From contig OZ242278.1 in assembly GCA_965207475.1 (NCBI GenBank), positions 1,860,001-1,924,000 on the forward strand: a DNA stretch of 64,000 nt, written 5' to 3'. Origin of the DNA: WTFY01 sp011523795. Lineage in GTDB: Bacteria > Pseudomonadota > Gammaproteobacteria > UBA4575. A program made the translations under genes and the position numbers. Position 1 is the stretch's first letter. Each line of letters begins with the position of its first letter. Shown piece by piece: positions 37,533-47,305 of the stretch. Below the pieces are notes generated by a model that was not told the origin of the DNA, ran no database searches, and worked only from the letters and a program-made list of their open reading frames with translations.

Positions 37533-38927
37533 GTGAAACCCGTACTTGCCCTTGTCGGGCGTTCCAATGTAGGCAAGTCGACATTGTTCAACTTCCTCAC
37601 CCTTACAAAGGATGCGCTGGTGGCAGACCGGCCTGGACTTACTCGCGATCGTATCCACGGCACTACACGAAGGTTCGATAACCGCTACATCGTGATTGAC
37701 ACGGGAGGGATCGAGCCGGCAGGCTCACAGCACGAAGACAGGCTTCGGCATTCCATCGCTTCCCAGGCCTGGCAGGCTGTGGAAGAATCGGACCTGGTAT
37801 TTTTTCTGGTAGATGGCATTCAGGGACTAGTGCCGCAGGATCAGGAGATCTATACCGAGCTGCGGCGTTCCGGCCACAAGGTATTCGTGATAGTCAACAA
37901 GGCTGACACGGGATTGGCAAACCTCCTGGCAAGCGAATTTTCAGCCCTGGGCGCCAAGGATGTCTTCGAGGTTTCCGCAAAAACAGGCAAGGGCGTGCAA
38001 GAGGCTCTTGATGCAGCGGGCAGGCTTTTGCCCCAGCCACCGTCCAGGCAGGACGAGGACGATGAAGGCGTGATCCGGGTAGCCATTGCAGGAAGGCCCA
38101 ATGTAGGCAAGTCGACACTTGCAAACGCCCTGCTGCATGAAGAGCGTTTCATCACGTCTGACTTGCCCGGCACGACCCGAGACAGCATTGCAGTGCGCGT
38201 GGAAAGGTCAGGCACGACATTTGAACTCATCGATACGGCCGGTGTGCGGCGGCGCAGCCGCGTGCGGGACATGATTGAAAAGTTCAGTGTCGTGAAAACG
38301 CTACAGGCGATCGAAGCGGCTCATGTCGTGATTCTCATGCTGGACGGCACACAGGATTTTGCAGAGCAGGATGCCCGGCTGGCCAGTACAGTACTGGACA
38401 GTGGCCGGGCACTGGTCGTGGCGGTCAACAAAACAGATGCCTGTTCAAAGGAAGATCACGATGGAATCCGGAAGGGGCTGGATCTCAAGCTGAACTTTCT
38501 CGATTTTGCAGAGCAGTTGCTGATTTCTGCGAAGAGCGGAGAAGGGATCTCAAAGCTGATGCGCGCGGTGACTCGTGCGCATGCGGCTTCCAGCATTCGT
38601 ATCAGTACACCGGATGTGACACGCCTGTTGCAGGAAGCCCTGGAGGCTTTTCAGCCGCCACTTGTCAGGGGGAAAAGGATCAGGCTCAAGTATGCCACGC
38701 AAACGGGGACCAGACCTCCCACGTTTGCCATTTACGGTAACCAGGTCGGCAGGATTCCTGGTGCCTACAGGCGTTACCTGGAAAACTATTTCCGCAGGGT
38801 ACTCCAGTTGACCGGGACCCCCGTCAAGCTGGAGTTTAGGCAGCCGGACAATCCCTATGCCGGCAGGAGAAACACCCTGACACCCAGGCAGCAACGGACC
38901 CGAAAGCGCAAGATGAAGGATTCATGA
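37533..38927 (+). CDS. der: Ribosome biogenesis GTPase Der
   Basis: Der (EngA) has two tandem G domains and acts in 50S maturation. The product is 464 aa with Walker A motifs GRSNVGKST at residues 9-17 and GRPNVGKST from residue 187, and a KH-like C-terminal domain (TQTGTRPPTFAIYGNQ). A GTG at 37533 starts it. A weak promoter (TACAAT at about 37490) may serve it after the 164-base gap from bamB. Confidence 0.97.
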   Translation: MKPVLALVGRSNVGKSTLFNFLTLTKDALVADRPGLTRDRIHGTTRRFDNRYIVIDTGGIEPAGSQHEDRLRHSIASQAWQAVEESDLVFFLVDGIQGLVPQDQEIYTELRRSGHKVFVIVNKADTGLANLLASEFSALGAKDVFEVSAKTGKGVQEALDAAGRLLPQPPSRQDEDDEGVIRVAIAGRPNVGKSTLANALLHEERFITSDLPGTTRDSIAVRVERSGTTFELIDTAGVRRRSRVRDMIEKFSVVKTLQAIEAAHVVILMLDGTQDFAEQDARLASTVLDSGRALVVAVNKTDACSKEDHDGIRKGLDLKLNFLDFAEQLLISAKSGEGISKLMRAVTRAHAASSIRISTPDVTRLLQEALEAFQPPLVRGKRIRLKYATQTGTRPPTFAIYGNQVGRIPGAYRRYLENYFRRVLQLTGTPVKLEFRQPDNPYAGRRNTLTPRQQRTRKRKMKDS

Positions 38928-38957
38928 ACCCGCTGCAGTACAGCCTTGTCCGGGAGA

Positions 38958-39353
38958 CTAGGTCTCTCCTGGAAGGACCACCGGCCCGGCGCATTGCCAG
39001 CCCTCTTTCCGGTGTTCCACTGCTACCTGCGTGCAGATTCCCCCCCGTATATTGAAATCCGCAGTGACACGTAAAAACCGGGGCTTTAGCAATGCCGCAA
39101 AATCGCTTAAAATCTGGTTTGTTATTGCTTCATGGAACAGGCCTTCGTCTCGAAAAGAACTCATGTACAGTTTGAGAGATTTCAGTTCCACACATAGCCT
39201 GTCTGGTACATACTCGACCAGGAACCGGGCGAAGTCCGGCTGGCCTGTCAGCGGGCACAGGCAGGTAAATTCCTGTATTTGCAGGCGGACCGTGTAGTCA
39301 TGGCCGGGTTGCGGGTTCTCAAATGTATCTAGATAATGGGCGTGGTCAGGCAT
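38958..39353 (-). CDS. queF: NADPH-dependent 7-cyano-7-deazaguanine reductase
   Basis: QueF reduces preQ0 to preQ1, upstream of Tgt and QueA, which are also in this window. The product (131 aa) is of the short unimodular (YkvM-like) type. It has the catalytic cysteine in FTCLCPLTGQPDFA and the NADPH/substrate block ELKSLKLYMSSFRDEGLFHE. It is convergent with der and divergent from smc (53 bases between starts). Confidence 0.95.
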   Translation of the reverse strand: MPDHAHYLDTFENPQPGHDYTVRLQIQEFTCLCPLTGQPDFARFLVEYVPDRLCVELKSLKLYMSSFRDEGLFHEAITNQILSDFAALLKPRFLRVTADFNIRGGICTQVAVEHRKEGWQCAGPVVLPGET

Positions 39354-39406
39354 TTGTGATCGGATCCGTTACACTCAGGTTGCCCATTATAGGCGATGCG
39401 GCGTAG

Positions 39407-42400
39407 ATGCGACTTAATTCAGTAAAAATCTCCGGGTTCAAGTCTTTCGTGGACCCTACTACATTTTTCTTTCCGACTTCCATGGTGGGTATCGTGGGTC
39501 CCAATGGATGTGGCAAATCCAACATCATTGACGCCGTACGCTGGGTGATGGGTGAAAGCAGCCGCCATCTGCGCGGAATTACCATGGAAGACGTGATTTT
39601 CAACGGCTCTTCTGCACGCAGCCCTTCGGGTCAGGCATCGGTTGAACTGGTATTCGACAACAGGGAGGGAAAGCTTGGCGGACAATATTCTTCCTACAAT
39701 GAGATATCGGTACGCAGGCAGGTGGTCCGTGACGGACAGTCCAAATATTATCTGAACGGCACCAGGTGTCGGCGCAGAGACATCGTTGACCTGTTTCTGG
39801 GTACCGGCCTTGGCCCGAACAGCTATGCCATTATCGAGCAAGGGATGATATCAAGGCTCATCGATACCAAGCCGGATGAGTTGCGGGTATACCTCGAAGA
39901 GGCGGCAGGAATTTCCAAGTACAAGGAACGGCGTCGGGAAACCGAGAACCGGATCCGGCATACCTGTGAAAACCTGGAACGTCTCAACGATGTGATGGAA
40001 GAGATCAGCAAGCGGATTGGGCACCTGAAACGCCAGGCGAGGGCTGCCGAGCATTACAAGATGCTGAGGGAGAACGAGCGCCGGGCCGGAAATGAACTTC
40101 TGGCATTGCGTTGGCAGGCCCAGCAGGAACGGGTTGAAACCCTCAGGCAGTCCGTAGCGCATAAAAAGACGGAAATTGAAAAAGCGGTGGCGGAGATTCG
40201 TGCCATAGAGGCCGAGATGGCAGCGCTTCGTCTGCGCCGTGGCGAGGAAGAAGAAAGAATTTCCAGCATACAGGGAGAATATTACAGGCTGGGTGGCGAG
40301 ATCTCCCGCGTTGAGCAGGCCATTCGCCATGCCAGGGAGATGAGTGATCGTTATGGAGAGGAGCTTGGTCAGGTTCACGAGTCACAGGCACGGGTTGAGA
40401 GTGCATTCAAGGAAGACCAGGCCAAAGTAGGCAGGCTGCAGGCCAGGATTGATGAAATAGAACCGCAACTGGAAGCTGCCCGTGAAATGCTGGACACGCA
40501 TTCGGAGGACCTGGATGAAGCCGAATCAAACATGGCCTCGTGGCAGCGGGCTTGGGAAGCCCTGATGGCTAAAATGGCCGGTCCCGGCCAGGCGCAGGAA
40601 ATCGAAGCTTCACGTATCCGTTATCTGGAATCCCAGCTTGAACAACTCACAGGACGCAGGGCACGGCTGGCCTCTGACCTGGAACAGCATGCAAGCCGTC
40701 TGCAGCCTGATGAAACCACTGCGGAGGCAGGTGTCAGCGAGACTGGTGCGGCGTGCCAGGAATTGTCTGCGCTGCTGGACAAGCTGACAGGGCGGATCAG
40801 TGAGGGCCGTACTGCAAGCCAGAGGCTCGTGGACCAGGTTCAGGAAGCCCGAGGGAATCTGCAGGATTTACAGGTTCGGCATGCTTCCCTGCTAGCCATG
40901 CAGAAAGTCGTGTCCGGCGAGGAACAGGCCGTGAGTCACTGGCTCGAAAGTCAGGGCCTGGTCGATGCGCCGCGCCTGATGCAGACGATCAGAACCGAAC
41001 CGGGCTGGGAGCGTGCAGTAGAGACCGTGCTCAGTGAATGCCTGCAGGCCGTTTGCGTGGAAGATATCGAGCAGGTTGCTGCCTCATGCGGCCGGATTGA
41101 GACCGGGCACCTGTTCATGCTGGAGTCCGGCAGTTCCGCTGCTTCTGCCATGGCAAGCGATACCCTGGTTTCCAAGGTTCAGGCGCCGGTAGACCTGTCG
41201 GAGTTTCTGGAAAACATACATATTGCCGAGGATCTGCAAGGTGCGCTGGCCAGACGCAAGCGGCTGGGTCCGGGTCAGTCCGTAATCACCAGGGAAGGAA
41301 TCTGGATGGGAGGCAACTGGATACGCATAGCACGGGTGGCTGCGGACCAGGGCAATGTGCTGCAGCGCAAGCGGGACATCGAACTCCTGGAGGGAAAAAT
41401 TTCATTTCAGGATGGCCTTGTCACCGATTTGACATCCGAACTGGAGGCCTGCAGGGAGAAGCTGGGTGAGGACGAGCTGAAAAGGGATGACGCCCAGGCC
41501 AGGCTGGATGCTGCAAGGGAAGCCCATGCAGGTGCCAGGGCGGAATTGGCTTCACTGCAACAGGAGCGCACGCATGCACAACAGCTGCAGGATTATTCAG
41601 AAGAGGTAGATCACCAGATATCCCGGGCACAGGAAGAACTTGACAGGTCGAAGGCTTCCAGAATACAGGCCGAGAGTGCCCTCGGAGAACTGGAAGGAGA
41701 ACGCGACAGCTTGCGATTGCAGCGGGATGCCATCGTATCCAGCCTGGACAGCGCACGCAGTACGCAGGCTGCGAGTCGAGAATCAGCCCATCAGCTGGCG
41801 CTGGAACTGCAGTCCAGCAGAAGTTCCCTGCAGGCGACGCATGAGGCGCTGGCAAGAATGCAGGAGCAGACCGTGCAGTTGCAGGAACGCACGGCTTCCC
41901 TGATGGCCGCTACAGAGGAGAGTGATGCTCCGCTTGGGGATATGGAGTCACAGCTTAAGGAATATGTTGAGCAGCGTACCGAGGTGAATCACAACCTGGC
42001 AGAAGCACGTAACGTACTCCACGCAACGGATGAGACGATTCGTGGCAGGCAGGAAACCCTTATGGTCATTCAGGGCAGGCAGGAAACCCTGAAGGAGGAA
42101 CTGGGAAATGCGCAGCTTGCCTGGCAGGAAGCAAATGTCCGCAGCAAAACCATCGAAGAGCAGCTGGAGGATCACGAGACATCCATAGAATCGATAGTTC
42201 AGGCGTTGCCAGCGGATGCCGACGTGCCGGAATGGGAAGAAAAAGTTCAGTCCATAGCTCAAAAGATTGCACGTTTAGGCCCCATCAATCTTGCAGCGAT
42301 CAGTGAATTTGAGGAGCACAGCGAACGCAAGGAGTATCTCGACAGGCAGCAGGATGACCTGAAGAAGGCCCTGGAGACACTCGAGCGCGCGATCCGCAAG

Positions 42401-42892
42401 ATCGACAAGGAAACCCAGGACCGCTTCAAGGATATTTTTGATCGGGTCAACCAGCACCTGCAGGATATGTATCCGCGTCTTTTCGGTGGAGGGAAAGCAT
42501 TCCTGGAGATGACCGGGGATGACTTGCTCACCACCGGAATTTCCGTCATGGCACGTCCTCCCGGCAAACGTCTTACTTCCATACACCTCTTGTCAGGTGG
42601 TGAAAAGGCACTGACTGCCGTGGCCTTGATCTTTTCCCTGTTTGAACTGAATCCTGCCCCGTTCTGCCTGCTGGACGAGGTGGATGCGCCCTTGGACGAG
42701 GCGAATGTCACCCGCTACTGTGAATTGCTGAAAGACATGAGCGAGCAGGTACAGTTCATTTCCATTACTCACAACAAGAGTACCATGGAGTATGCAAGCC
42801 AGTTGCTGGGTATCACCATGAATGAGCCAGGAGTTTCAAGAGTCGTATCGGTAGATATTGACGAGGCGGCTGAAATGCATGCTGCCTCGTGA
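39407..42892 (+). CDS. smc: Chromosome partition protein SMC
   Basis: The product (1161 aa) is a full SMC ATPase: Walker A GPNGCGKS at residues 31-38, two long coiled coils around a hinge (about residues 500-620), the signature LLSGGEKAL with Ser1063 and Walker B CLLDEVDAPLDEANV. Most enterics use MukB instead; this lineage has SMC. An in-frame 30-base duplication near 42044-42090 repeats GRQETL within the second coiled coil. It precedes zipA and ligA. Confidence 0.96.
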   Translation: MRLNSVKISGFKSFVDPTTFFFPTSMVGIVGPNGCGKSNIIDAVRWVMGESSRHLRGITMEDVIFNGSSARSPSGQASVELVFDNREGKLGGQYSSYNEISVRRQVVRDGQSKYYLNGTRCRRRDIVDLFLGTGLGPNSYAIIEQGMISRLIDTKPDELRVYLEEAAGISKYKERRRETENRIRHTCENLERLNDVMEEISKRIGHLKRQARAAEHYKMLRENERRAGNELLALRWQAQQERVETLRQSVAHKKTEIEKAVAEIRAIEAEMAALRLRRGEEEERISSIQGEYYRLGGEISRVEQAIRHAREMSDRYGEELGQVHESQARVESAFKEDQAKVGRLQARIDEIEPQLEAAREMLDTHSEDLDEAESNMASWQRAWEALMAKMAGPGQAQEIEASRIRYLESQLEQLTGRRARLASDLEQHASRLQPDETTAEAGVSETGAACQELSALLDKLTGRISEGRTASQRLVDQVQEARGNLQDLQVRHASLLAMQKVVSGEEQAVSHWLESQGLVDAPRLMQTIRTEPGWERAVETVLSECLQAVCVEDIEQVAASCGRIETGHLFMLESGSSAASAMASDTLVSKVQAPVDLSEFLENIHIAEDLQGALARRKRLGPGQSVITREGIWMGGNWIRIARVAADQGNVLQRKRDIELLEGKISFQDGLVTDLTSELEACREKLGEDELKRDDAQARLDAAREAHAGARAELASLQQERTHAQQLQDYSEEVDHQISRAQEELDRSKASRIQAESALGELEGERDSLRLQRDAIVSSLDSARSTQAASRESAHQLALELQSSRSSLQATHEALARMQEQTVQLQERTASLMAATEESDAPLGDMESQLKEYVEQRTEVNHNLAEARNVLHATDETIRGRQETLMVIQGRQETLKEELGNAQLAWQEANVRSKTIEEQLEDHETSIESIVQALPADADVPEWEEKVQSIAQKIARLGPINLAAISEFEEHSERKEYLDRQQDDLKKALETLERAIRKIDKETQDRFKDIFDRVNQHLQDMYPRLFGGGKAFLEMTGDDLLTTGISVMARPPGKRLTSIHLLSGGEKALTAVALIFSLFELNPAPFCLLDEVDAPLDEANVTRYCELLKDMSEQVQFISITHNKSTMEYASQLLGITMNEPGVSRVVSVDIDEAAEMHAAS

Positions 42893-42931
42893 CCATCATC
42901 GGCTGTTCAAAAATTTTACCTGACAGTACAT

Positions 42932-43669
42932 ATGGAAACTGAACTGCGAATGGCCTTACTGGTGGCTGGGCTGCTGTTGCTGGTTGCCGTATACCTGTGG
43001 GGATGGTCCAAAAGCCGCAAGTCGCGCAAGCGCAGATTCGAGAACTTTGATTTTGATACGGACCCCCTGCCCACACCGCCGGATTCCGGACCTGTTCCTG
43101 CCTTGGACCCCCTGGAAGCTGGGCCAGGGGACGAGGAGGATGCTCCCGAACTGGAAGTGGAGGAAGTGCACGAGGAAGAGGAAGGTCCCGGCTACCAGCC
43201 GAGCCTGCTAGGCCAGGAGGCCGAAAAACAACCCACGGTAAGCAAGCTGGTGATCTTGCATGTCATGGCAAAACGCCCGCGCACGTTCAACGGTTCCGAC
43301 ATTGTTGGTATTGCCAGGGAGTTCGGGCTTGAGTATGACCAGATGAACGTATTTCACAAAAAGGTCAAGCGGCGCGGTGGCAAGAGAGCCATGTACAGCA
43401 TCGTCAATGCCGTCAAGCCGGGCACCTTCGACCTGGACAGGATGGACAAGTTTGAAACACCTGGAATCAGTTTCGTGATGAGTCTTCCTGGCCCGGAAAA
43501 AGGCCTGAAGGCTTTCAACATCATGGTGGAGGCTGCGAAAAAGACGGCCGAGCGGCTGCGAGGGGACTTGCTGGATGAATCACGTAACCGCCTCAACTCG
43601 CAGGCAATAACGCGTATGAAGGAAGACGTGCAGCTTTTCATCTTGAAACATCCCAACCACACCCAGTAA
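42932..43669 (+). CDS. zipA: Cell division protein ZipA
   Basis: ZipA ties FtsZ to the inner membrane. The product (245 aa) has an N-terminal span at residues 7-25 (LLVAGLLLLVAVYLWGW), a basic stretch (KSRKSRKRRF), an acidic/Pro-rich linker and the C-terminal FtsZ-binding domain (VILHVMAKRPRTFNGSDI). It lies between smc and ligA as in many relatives. Confidence 0.92.
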   Translation: METELRMALLVAGLLLLVAVYLWGWSKSRKSRKRRFENFDFDTDPLPTPPDSGPVPALDPLEAGPGDEEDAPELEVEEVHEEEEGPGYQPSLLGQEAEKQPTVSKLVILHVMAKRPRTFNGSDIVGIAREFGLEYDQMNVFHKKVKRRGGKRAMYSIVNAVKPGTFDLDRMDKFETPGISFVMSLPGPEKGLKAFNIMVEAAKKTAERLRGDLLDESRNRLNSQAITRMKEDVQLFILKHPNHTQ

Positions 43670-43788
43670 TCCCAGGCATTGTATACCGCAGGAAAATATT
43701 TTCCGGACGCCGCTCCAGGCCCTGCAAGGTTACAAGCATTGAATGACCCGGCTTTCGCATGCCGCAGGGCTGGTAGAGAAATGTTGTC

Positions 43789-45807
43789 ATGACCCGCTCG
43801 GTCGAGCACCGGATCAACAAGCTTCGTGAGGACTTGGAGCGATACAGTTATGCGTATCACGTACTGAATGATCCGGTCATACCGGATGCCGAGTACGATG
43901 CGTTGTTTCGGACACTCCAGAAACTTGAGGAAGACCACCCTCAACTGATCACGCCGGACTCGCCGACTCAGCGGGTCGGTGAAAAGCCGCTTGATGCATT
44001 TGCTCCGGCAGAACACCAGGTGCCAATGCTCTCGCTGGGAAATGTCTTTGATGCTGACGAGCTGGAGGCTTTCGAAACACGCATCAGGGATCGCTTGGGA
44101 GAGAGCCGCGAGATCGAATATACCGCTGAGCCCAAGATCGACGGCTTGGCAGTGAGCCTCTTGTATGAAAGCGGCAGGCTGGTGCGCGGTGCTACACGGG
44201 GGGACGGGTTTACAGGTGAAGACATCACGGAAAACATCCGTACGATCCGTTCTGTTCCACTGCGCCTGCAAAGCATCGAGGCCAGGCCGGAAAGACTGGA
44301 GGTGCGCGGGGAAGTCTTCATGTCCAGGTCCGGGTTCGAAAGGTACAATGCCCAGGCCAGGCACGAAGGCGGGAAAACCCTCGTGAATCCCCGGAATGCC
44401 GCAGCAGGAGCCCTTCGCCGGCTTGATCCCGGCGAGACATCGAGATACCCGCTCGATGTCTTTTTCTACAGTGCCAGCCATATTGAACGACTCACTCCCG
44501 TACGGACCCAGTACGAGGCGTTGCAGTACCTGAAGGATCTGGGTCTGAAAGTGTGTGACGAGGTTCGGCAGTTATCAGGATTCAGGGAATGCCTGGAGTA
44601 TTACGCGGAGATTCTTGGCAGGAAATCATTGCTGGACTACGAGATGGACGGAGTCGTGTACAAGGTCAATGACCTGAACCTGCAGGAAGTGCTAGGCATG
44701 GTTTCGAGGGCACCCCGGTGGGCAGTCGCTCACAAGTTTCCTGCCCAGGAAGCAATGACCCGCGTCATCGGCATCCGGTTCCAGGTTGGCCGCACGGGTG
44801 CACTGACGCCGGTTGCCAGCCTGGACCCTGTCTTCGTTGGCGGGGCGACCGTGAGCAACGCCACCCTGCACAACATGAATGAAGTGAGGCGCAAGGATGT
44901 CAGGGTGGGAGACGATGTCATCATCCGCAGGGCAGGGGACGTGATACCGGAGGTCGTGAAGACCGTCTTGAAACCGGATGCCGTACGGGGTGGGGCCATC
45001 GAGATGCCCGCCGGTTGCCCGGAATGCGGTGCGGAGGTCGTACAGGTTGAAGATGAGGCGGTCATCCGCTGCAGTGGGGGGCTGTTTTGCCCGGCCCAGC
45101 GCAAGGGCGCAATAAAGCATTTCGCATCAAGGACGGCAATGGACATCGAAGGCCTCGGGCACAAGCTGGTTGACCAGTTGGTGGAGGAGAAGCTCGTCTC
45201 CAGTGTCAAGGATATATATCACCTCAAGAGTGAGCAGGTTGCCGGCATGGAGCGCATGGGCGAGCTGTCCGCGGCAAACCTGCTGGATGCAATAGGGAAA
45301 AGCAGGCAGACTACGCTCGCCCGTTTCATATATGCCCTGGGAGTTCGCGGTGTGGGGGAGGCCACGGCTGCCACACTGGCCGATCATTTCGGGGACCTGG
45401 ACCGCCTGGAGCAGGCCGATCTTGAACAGTTGCAGGACATCCCCGATGTGGGTCCCGTGATTGCACGGAACATCCACGTATTTTTCAGACAGCAGCATAA
45501 CCAGGAAGTGATTGCCGGGCTGAGAGAAGCCGGAATCACATGGGAGGTAATGACCGGTTCCCGAACAGCCCGATCGCCCATCGCCGGAAAGACCTATGTC
45601 CTCACGGGCCGTCTGGAACAGTTCTCCCGGGCTCAGGCAGCCTCGAAGTTGAAGGCGCTGGGTGCGAAGGTAACCGGCAGCGTGTCCGGGGAAACCCATG
45701 CGGTAATCGCGGGGGAGAATCCGGGTTCCAAGGTCGACAAGGCCCGTTCGCTGGGTGTTCAGGTACTGACTGAGCAGGATTTGCTTGAGATATTGCAGGA
45801 TGAATGA
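43789..45807 (+). CDS. ligA: NAD-dependent DNA ligase
   Basis: LigA seals nicks using NAD+. The product (672 aa) has the Ia domain, the catalytic lysine K116 in AEPKIDGLAVSL, the OB fold, a four-cysteine zinc finger (CPECG ... CSGGLFCP), HhH repeats (DIPDVGPVIARNI) and a C-terminal BRCT domain (AGKTYVLTGRLEQFSR). All expected parts are present. Confidence 0.97.
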   Translation: MTRSVEHRINKLREDLERYSYAYHVLNDPVIPDAEYDALFRTLQKLEEDHPQLITPDSPTQRVGEKPLDAFAPAEHQVPMLSLGNVFDADELEAFETRIRDRLGESREIEYTAEPKIDGLAVSLLYESGRLVRGATRGDGFTGEDITENIRTIRSVPLRLQSIEARPERLEVRGEVFMSRSGFERYNAQARHEGGKTLVNPRNAAAGALRRLDPGETSRYPLDVFFYSASHIERLTPVRTQYEALQYLKDLGLKVCDEVRQLSGFRECLEYYAEILGRKSLLDYEMDGVVYKVNDLNLQEVLGMVSRAPRWAVAHKFPAQEAMTRVIGIRFQVGRTGALTPVASLDPVFVGGATVSNATLHNMNEVRRKDVRVGDDVIIRRAGDVIPEVVKTVLKPDAVRGGAIEMPAGCPECGAEVVQVEDEAVIRCSGGLFCPAQRKGAIKHFASRTAMDIEGLGHKLVDQLVEEKLVSSVKDIYHLKSEQVAGMERMGELSAANLLDAIGKSRQTTLARFIYALGVRGVGEATAATLADHFGDLDRLEQADLEQLQDIPDVGPVIARNIHVFFRQQHNQEVIAGLREAGITWEVMTGSRTARSPIAGKTYVLTGRLEQFSRAQAASKLKALGAKVTGSVSGETHAVIAGENPGSKVDKARSLGVQVLTEQDLLEILQDE

Positions 45808-45987
45808 ACCAGCTTCTGCCCGTTTGACAGACGCGCAGGCGTTGCCTGCCAGGCAATTTAGACGCGGCGGCAGGACGGGATTCTGCTAAAATGGGACAGG
45901 ATTCAGCCGGGTGTCCGATACACAGTTGCCCGAGTGCCGTTTTTCGGGTTTACAAGACCAGATTAGCAACAGATTCAGTTTTCAGGC

Positions 45988-46743
45988 TTGCCTAACATAC
46001 ATCCTACTGCCGTGATTTCACCAGGTGCCCAGATTGCCCCTGACGTGACCATCGGCCCGTACAGCGTAGTGGAAGATTCGGTAGTCATCGGCCCGGGTAC
46101 ACAAATCGGTCCGCATTGCGTGATTCACCCGTTTGTCAGGCTGGGATCCGGCAACCGCCTGCACGCACAGGTGGTTCTCGGGGGACTGCCCCAGGACACG
46201 TCTTTTGCAGGAGGTGAAACCTGGATCGAGATCGGTGATGAAAATATTTTCCGTGAAAACTGCACCGTACACCGGTCAACCAATCCGGACCTTCCCACCC
46301 GTATCGGACACAGGTGTTACCTGATGTGCTATTCGCACGTGGCACACGACTGCAAGCTTGGGGATGACGTGATGCTCACAGCGTATGTGGGCCTGAGCGG
46401 GCATATCGAAATTGGCGATGGAGCCAATCTGGGGGGACATGTCGGCACGCATCAGCATATACGCATTGGGAGCTTGTCCATGGTGGCGGGCTACACACCA
46501 GTACGCAAGGACGTGATACCGTACTGCCTGCTCGGCGGGGAGCCTGTCCGGCACTACCGCCTGAACTCTATCGGCCTGCGCCGTGCAGGCATCAGGGGTG
46601 AACGCTATGCCCGCCTGGAGCAGGCCTATCGGCAACTCAAGGCAGGTGAGCCGGCTGAAAACCTGCACGGCACACCGGAAGTTGAACTGCTTCGTGACTG
46701 GATGCTGGCACCGTCCAGGCGTGGTATATACGGGTTTCTGTGA
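45988..46743 (+). CDS. lpxA: LpxA-type UDP-N-acetylglucosamine acyltransferase
   Basis: LpxA puts the first 3-hydroxyacyl chain of lipid A onto UDP-GlcNAc. The product (251 aa) is a left-handed beta-helix of hexapeptide repeats (IHPTAVISPGA). Residues equivalent to the E. coli active site are kept: H117, H120 (SHVAHDC), H139 and H155. G168 matches E. coli G173, the chain-length ruler that allows long chains. A TTG at 45988 is the only start close to the family N-terminus. The gene lies apart from lpxD-fabZ-lpxB, next to mpl, so it could be a second copy. Confidence 0.82.
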   Translation: MPNIHPTAVISPGAQIAPDVTIGPYSVVEDSVVIGPGTQIGPHCVIHPFVRLGSGNRLHAQVVLGGLPQDTSFAGGETWIEIGDENIFRENCTVHRSTNPDLPTRIGHRCYLMCYSHVAHDCKLGDDVMLTAYVGLSGHIEIGDGANLGGHVGTHQHIRIGSLSMVAGYTPVRKDVIPYCLLGGEPVRHYRLNSIGLRRAGIRGERYARLEQAYRQLKAGEPAENLHGTPEVELLRDWMLAPSRRGIYGFL

Positions 46744-46846
46744 ACCCGTGTCTGATCCGGGCATCTGCTGTTCTCGTGGTATCTGACTCATGACGGGAAG
46801 CGTGAAGACAATCTGCAACATCTGTCTGCTGCGGGAGGGTCCGGAG

Positions 46847-47305
46847 ATGTTGCCGCATTCGCACATGCTGCTGGGTGCGCTGCTTGTCATCAGTTTCGCA
46901 GTCTCCATACTGATTGGCTCGATGGTCTACACTGCGAAGGCGGCCGTGTTATCCAGTATAGCCGGCCTGTTCCTGTCTTTCGCTTTTGCAAGAATCCTGC
47001 TGTTTAAAAAACCGGAGCGATTCCTTCAGACCTTCTGTGCCATGCTGGGAACCGTAACCCTGATCAATATCGTATCCATTCCCAGCAGCTATTCGATCAG
47101 GTACATGGAGCTTGGGGGAACGGCAGAACTGTTTTTCGGTGTGACAGGACTGGCCCTTTTCGTATGGGTGGTGATCGTGTACGGATTTATATTCAGCAAG
47201 GCACTGTCCTCCGCGATGAGTTACGGCATCGCCCTCAGCGTGGGCTATGCCCTGCTGCAGATCGTGGTGCTCGAGCTGTTCATTACCGGGAACATGCCGG
47301 GTTGA
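46847..47305 (+). CDS. Polytopic membrane protein of unknown function, coupled to mpl
   Basis: The product (152 aa) is very hydrophobic with about five spans (ALLVISFAVSILIGSMVY, AVLSSIAGLFLSFAFA and others). I recognise no family with confidence. The ATG at 46847 is preferred over 46790 because GGAGGG precedes it. Its stop overlaps the mpl ATG in ATGA, so the two are co-translated; a role near murein recycling or the envelope is an inference from that. Confidence 0.65.
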   Translation: MLPHSHMLLGALLVISFAVSILIGSMVYTAKAAVLSSIAGLFLSFAFARILLFKKPERFLQTFCAMLGTVTLINIVSIPSSYSIRYMELGGTAELFFGVTGLALFVWVVIVYGFIFSKALSSAMSYGIALSVGYALLQIVVLELFITGNMPG

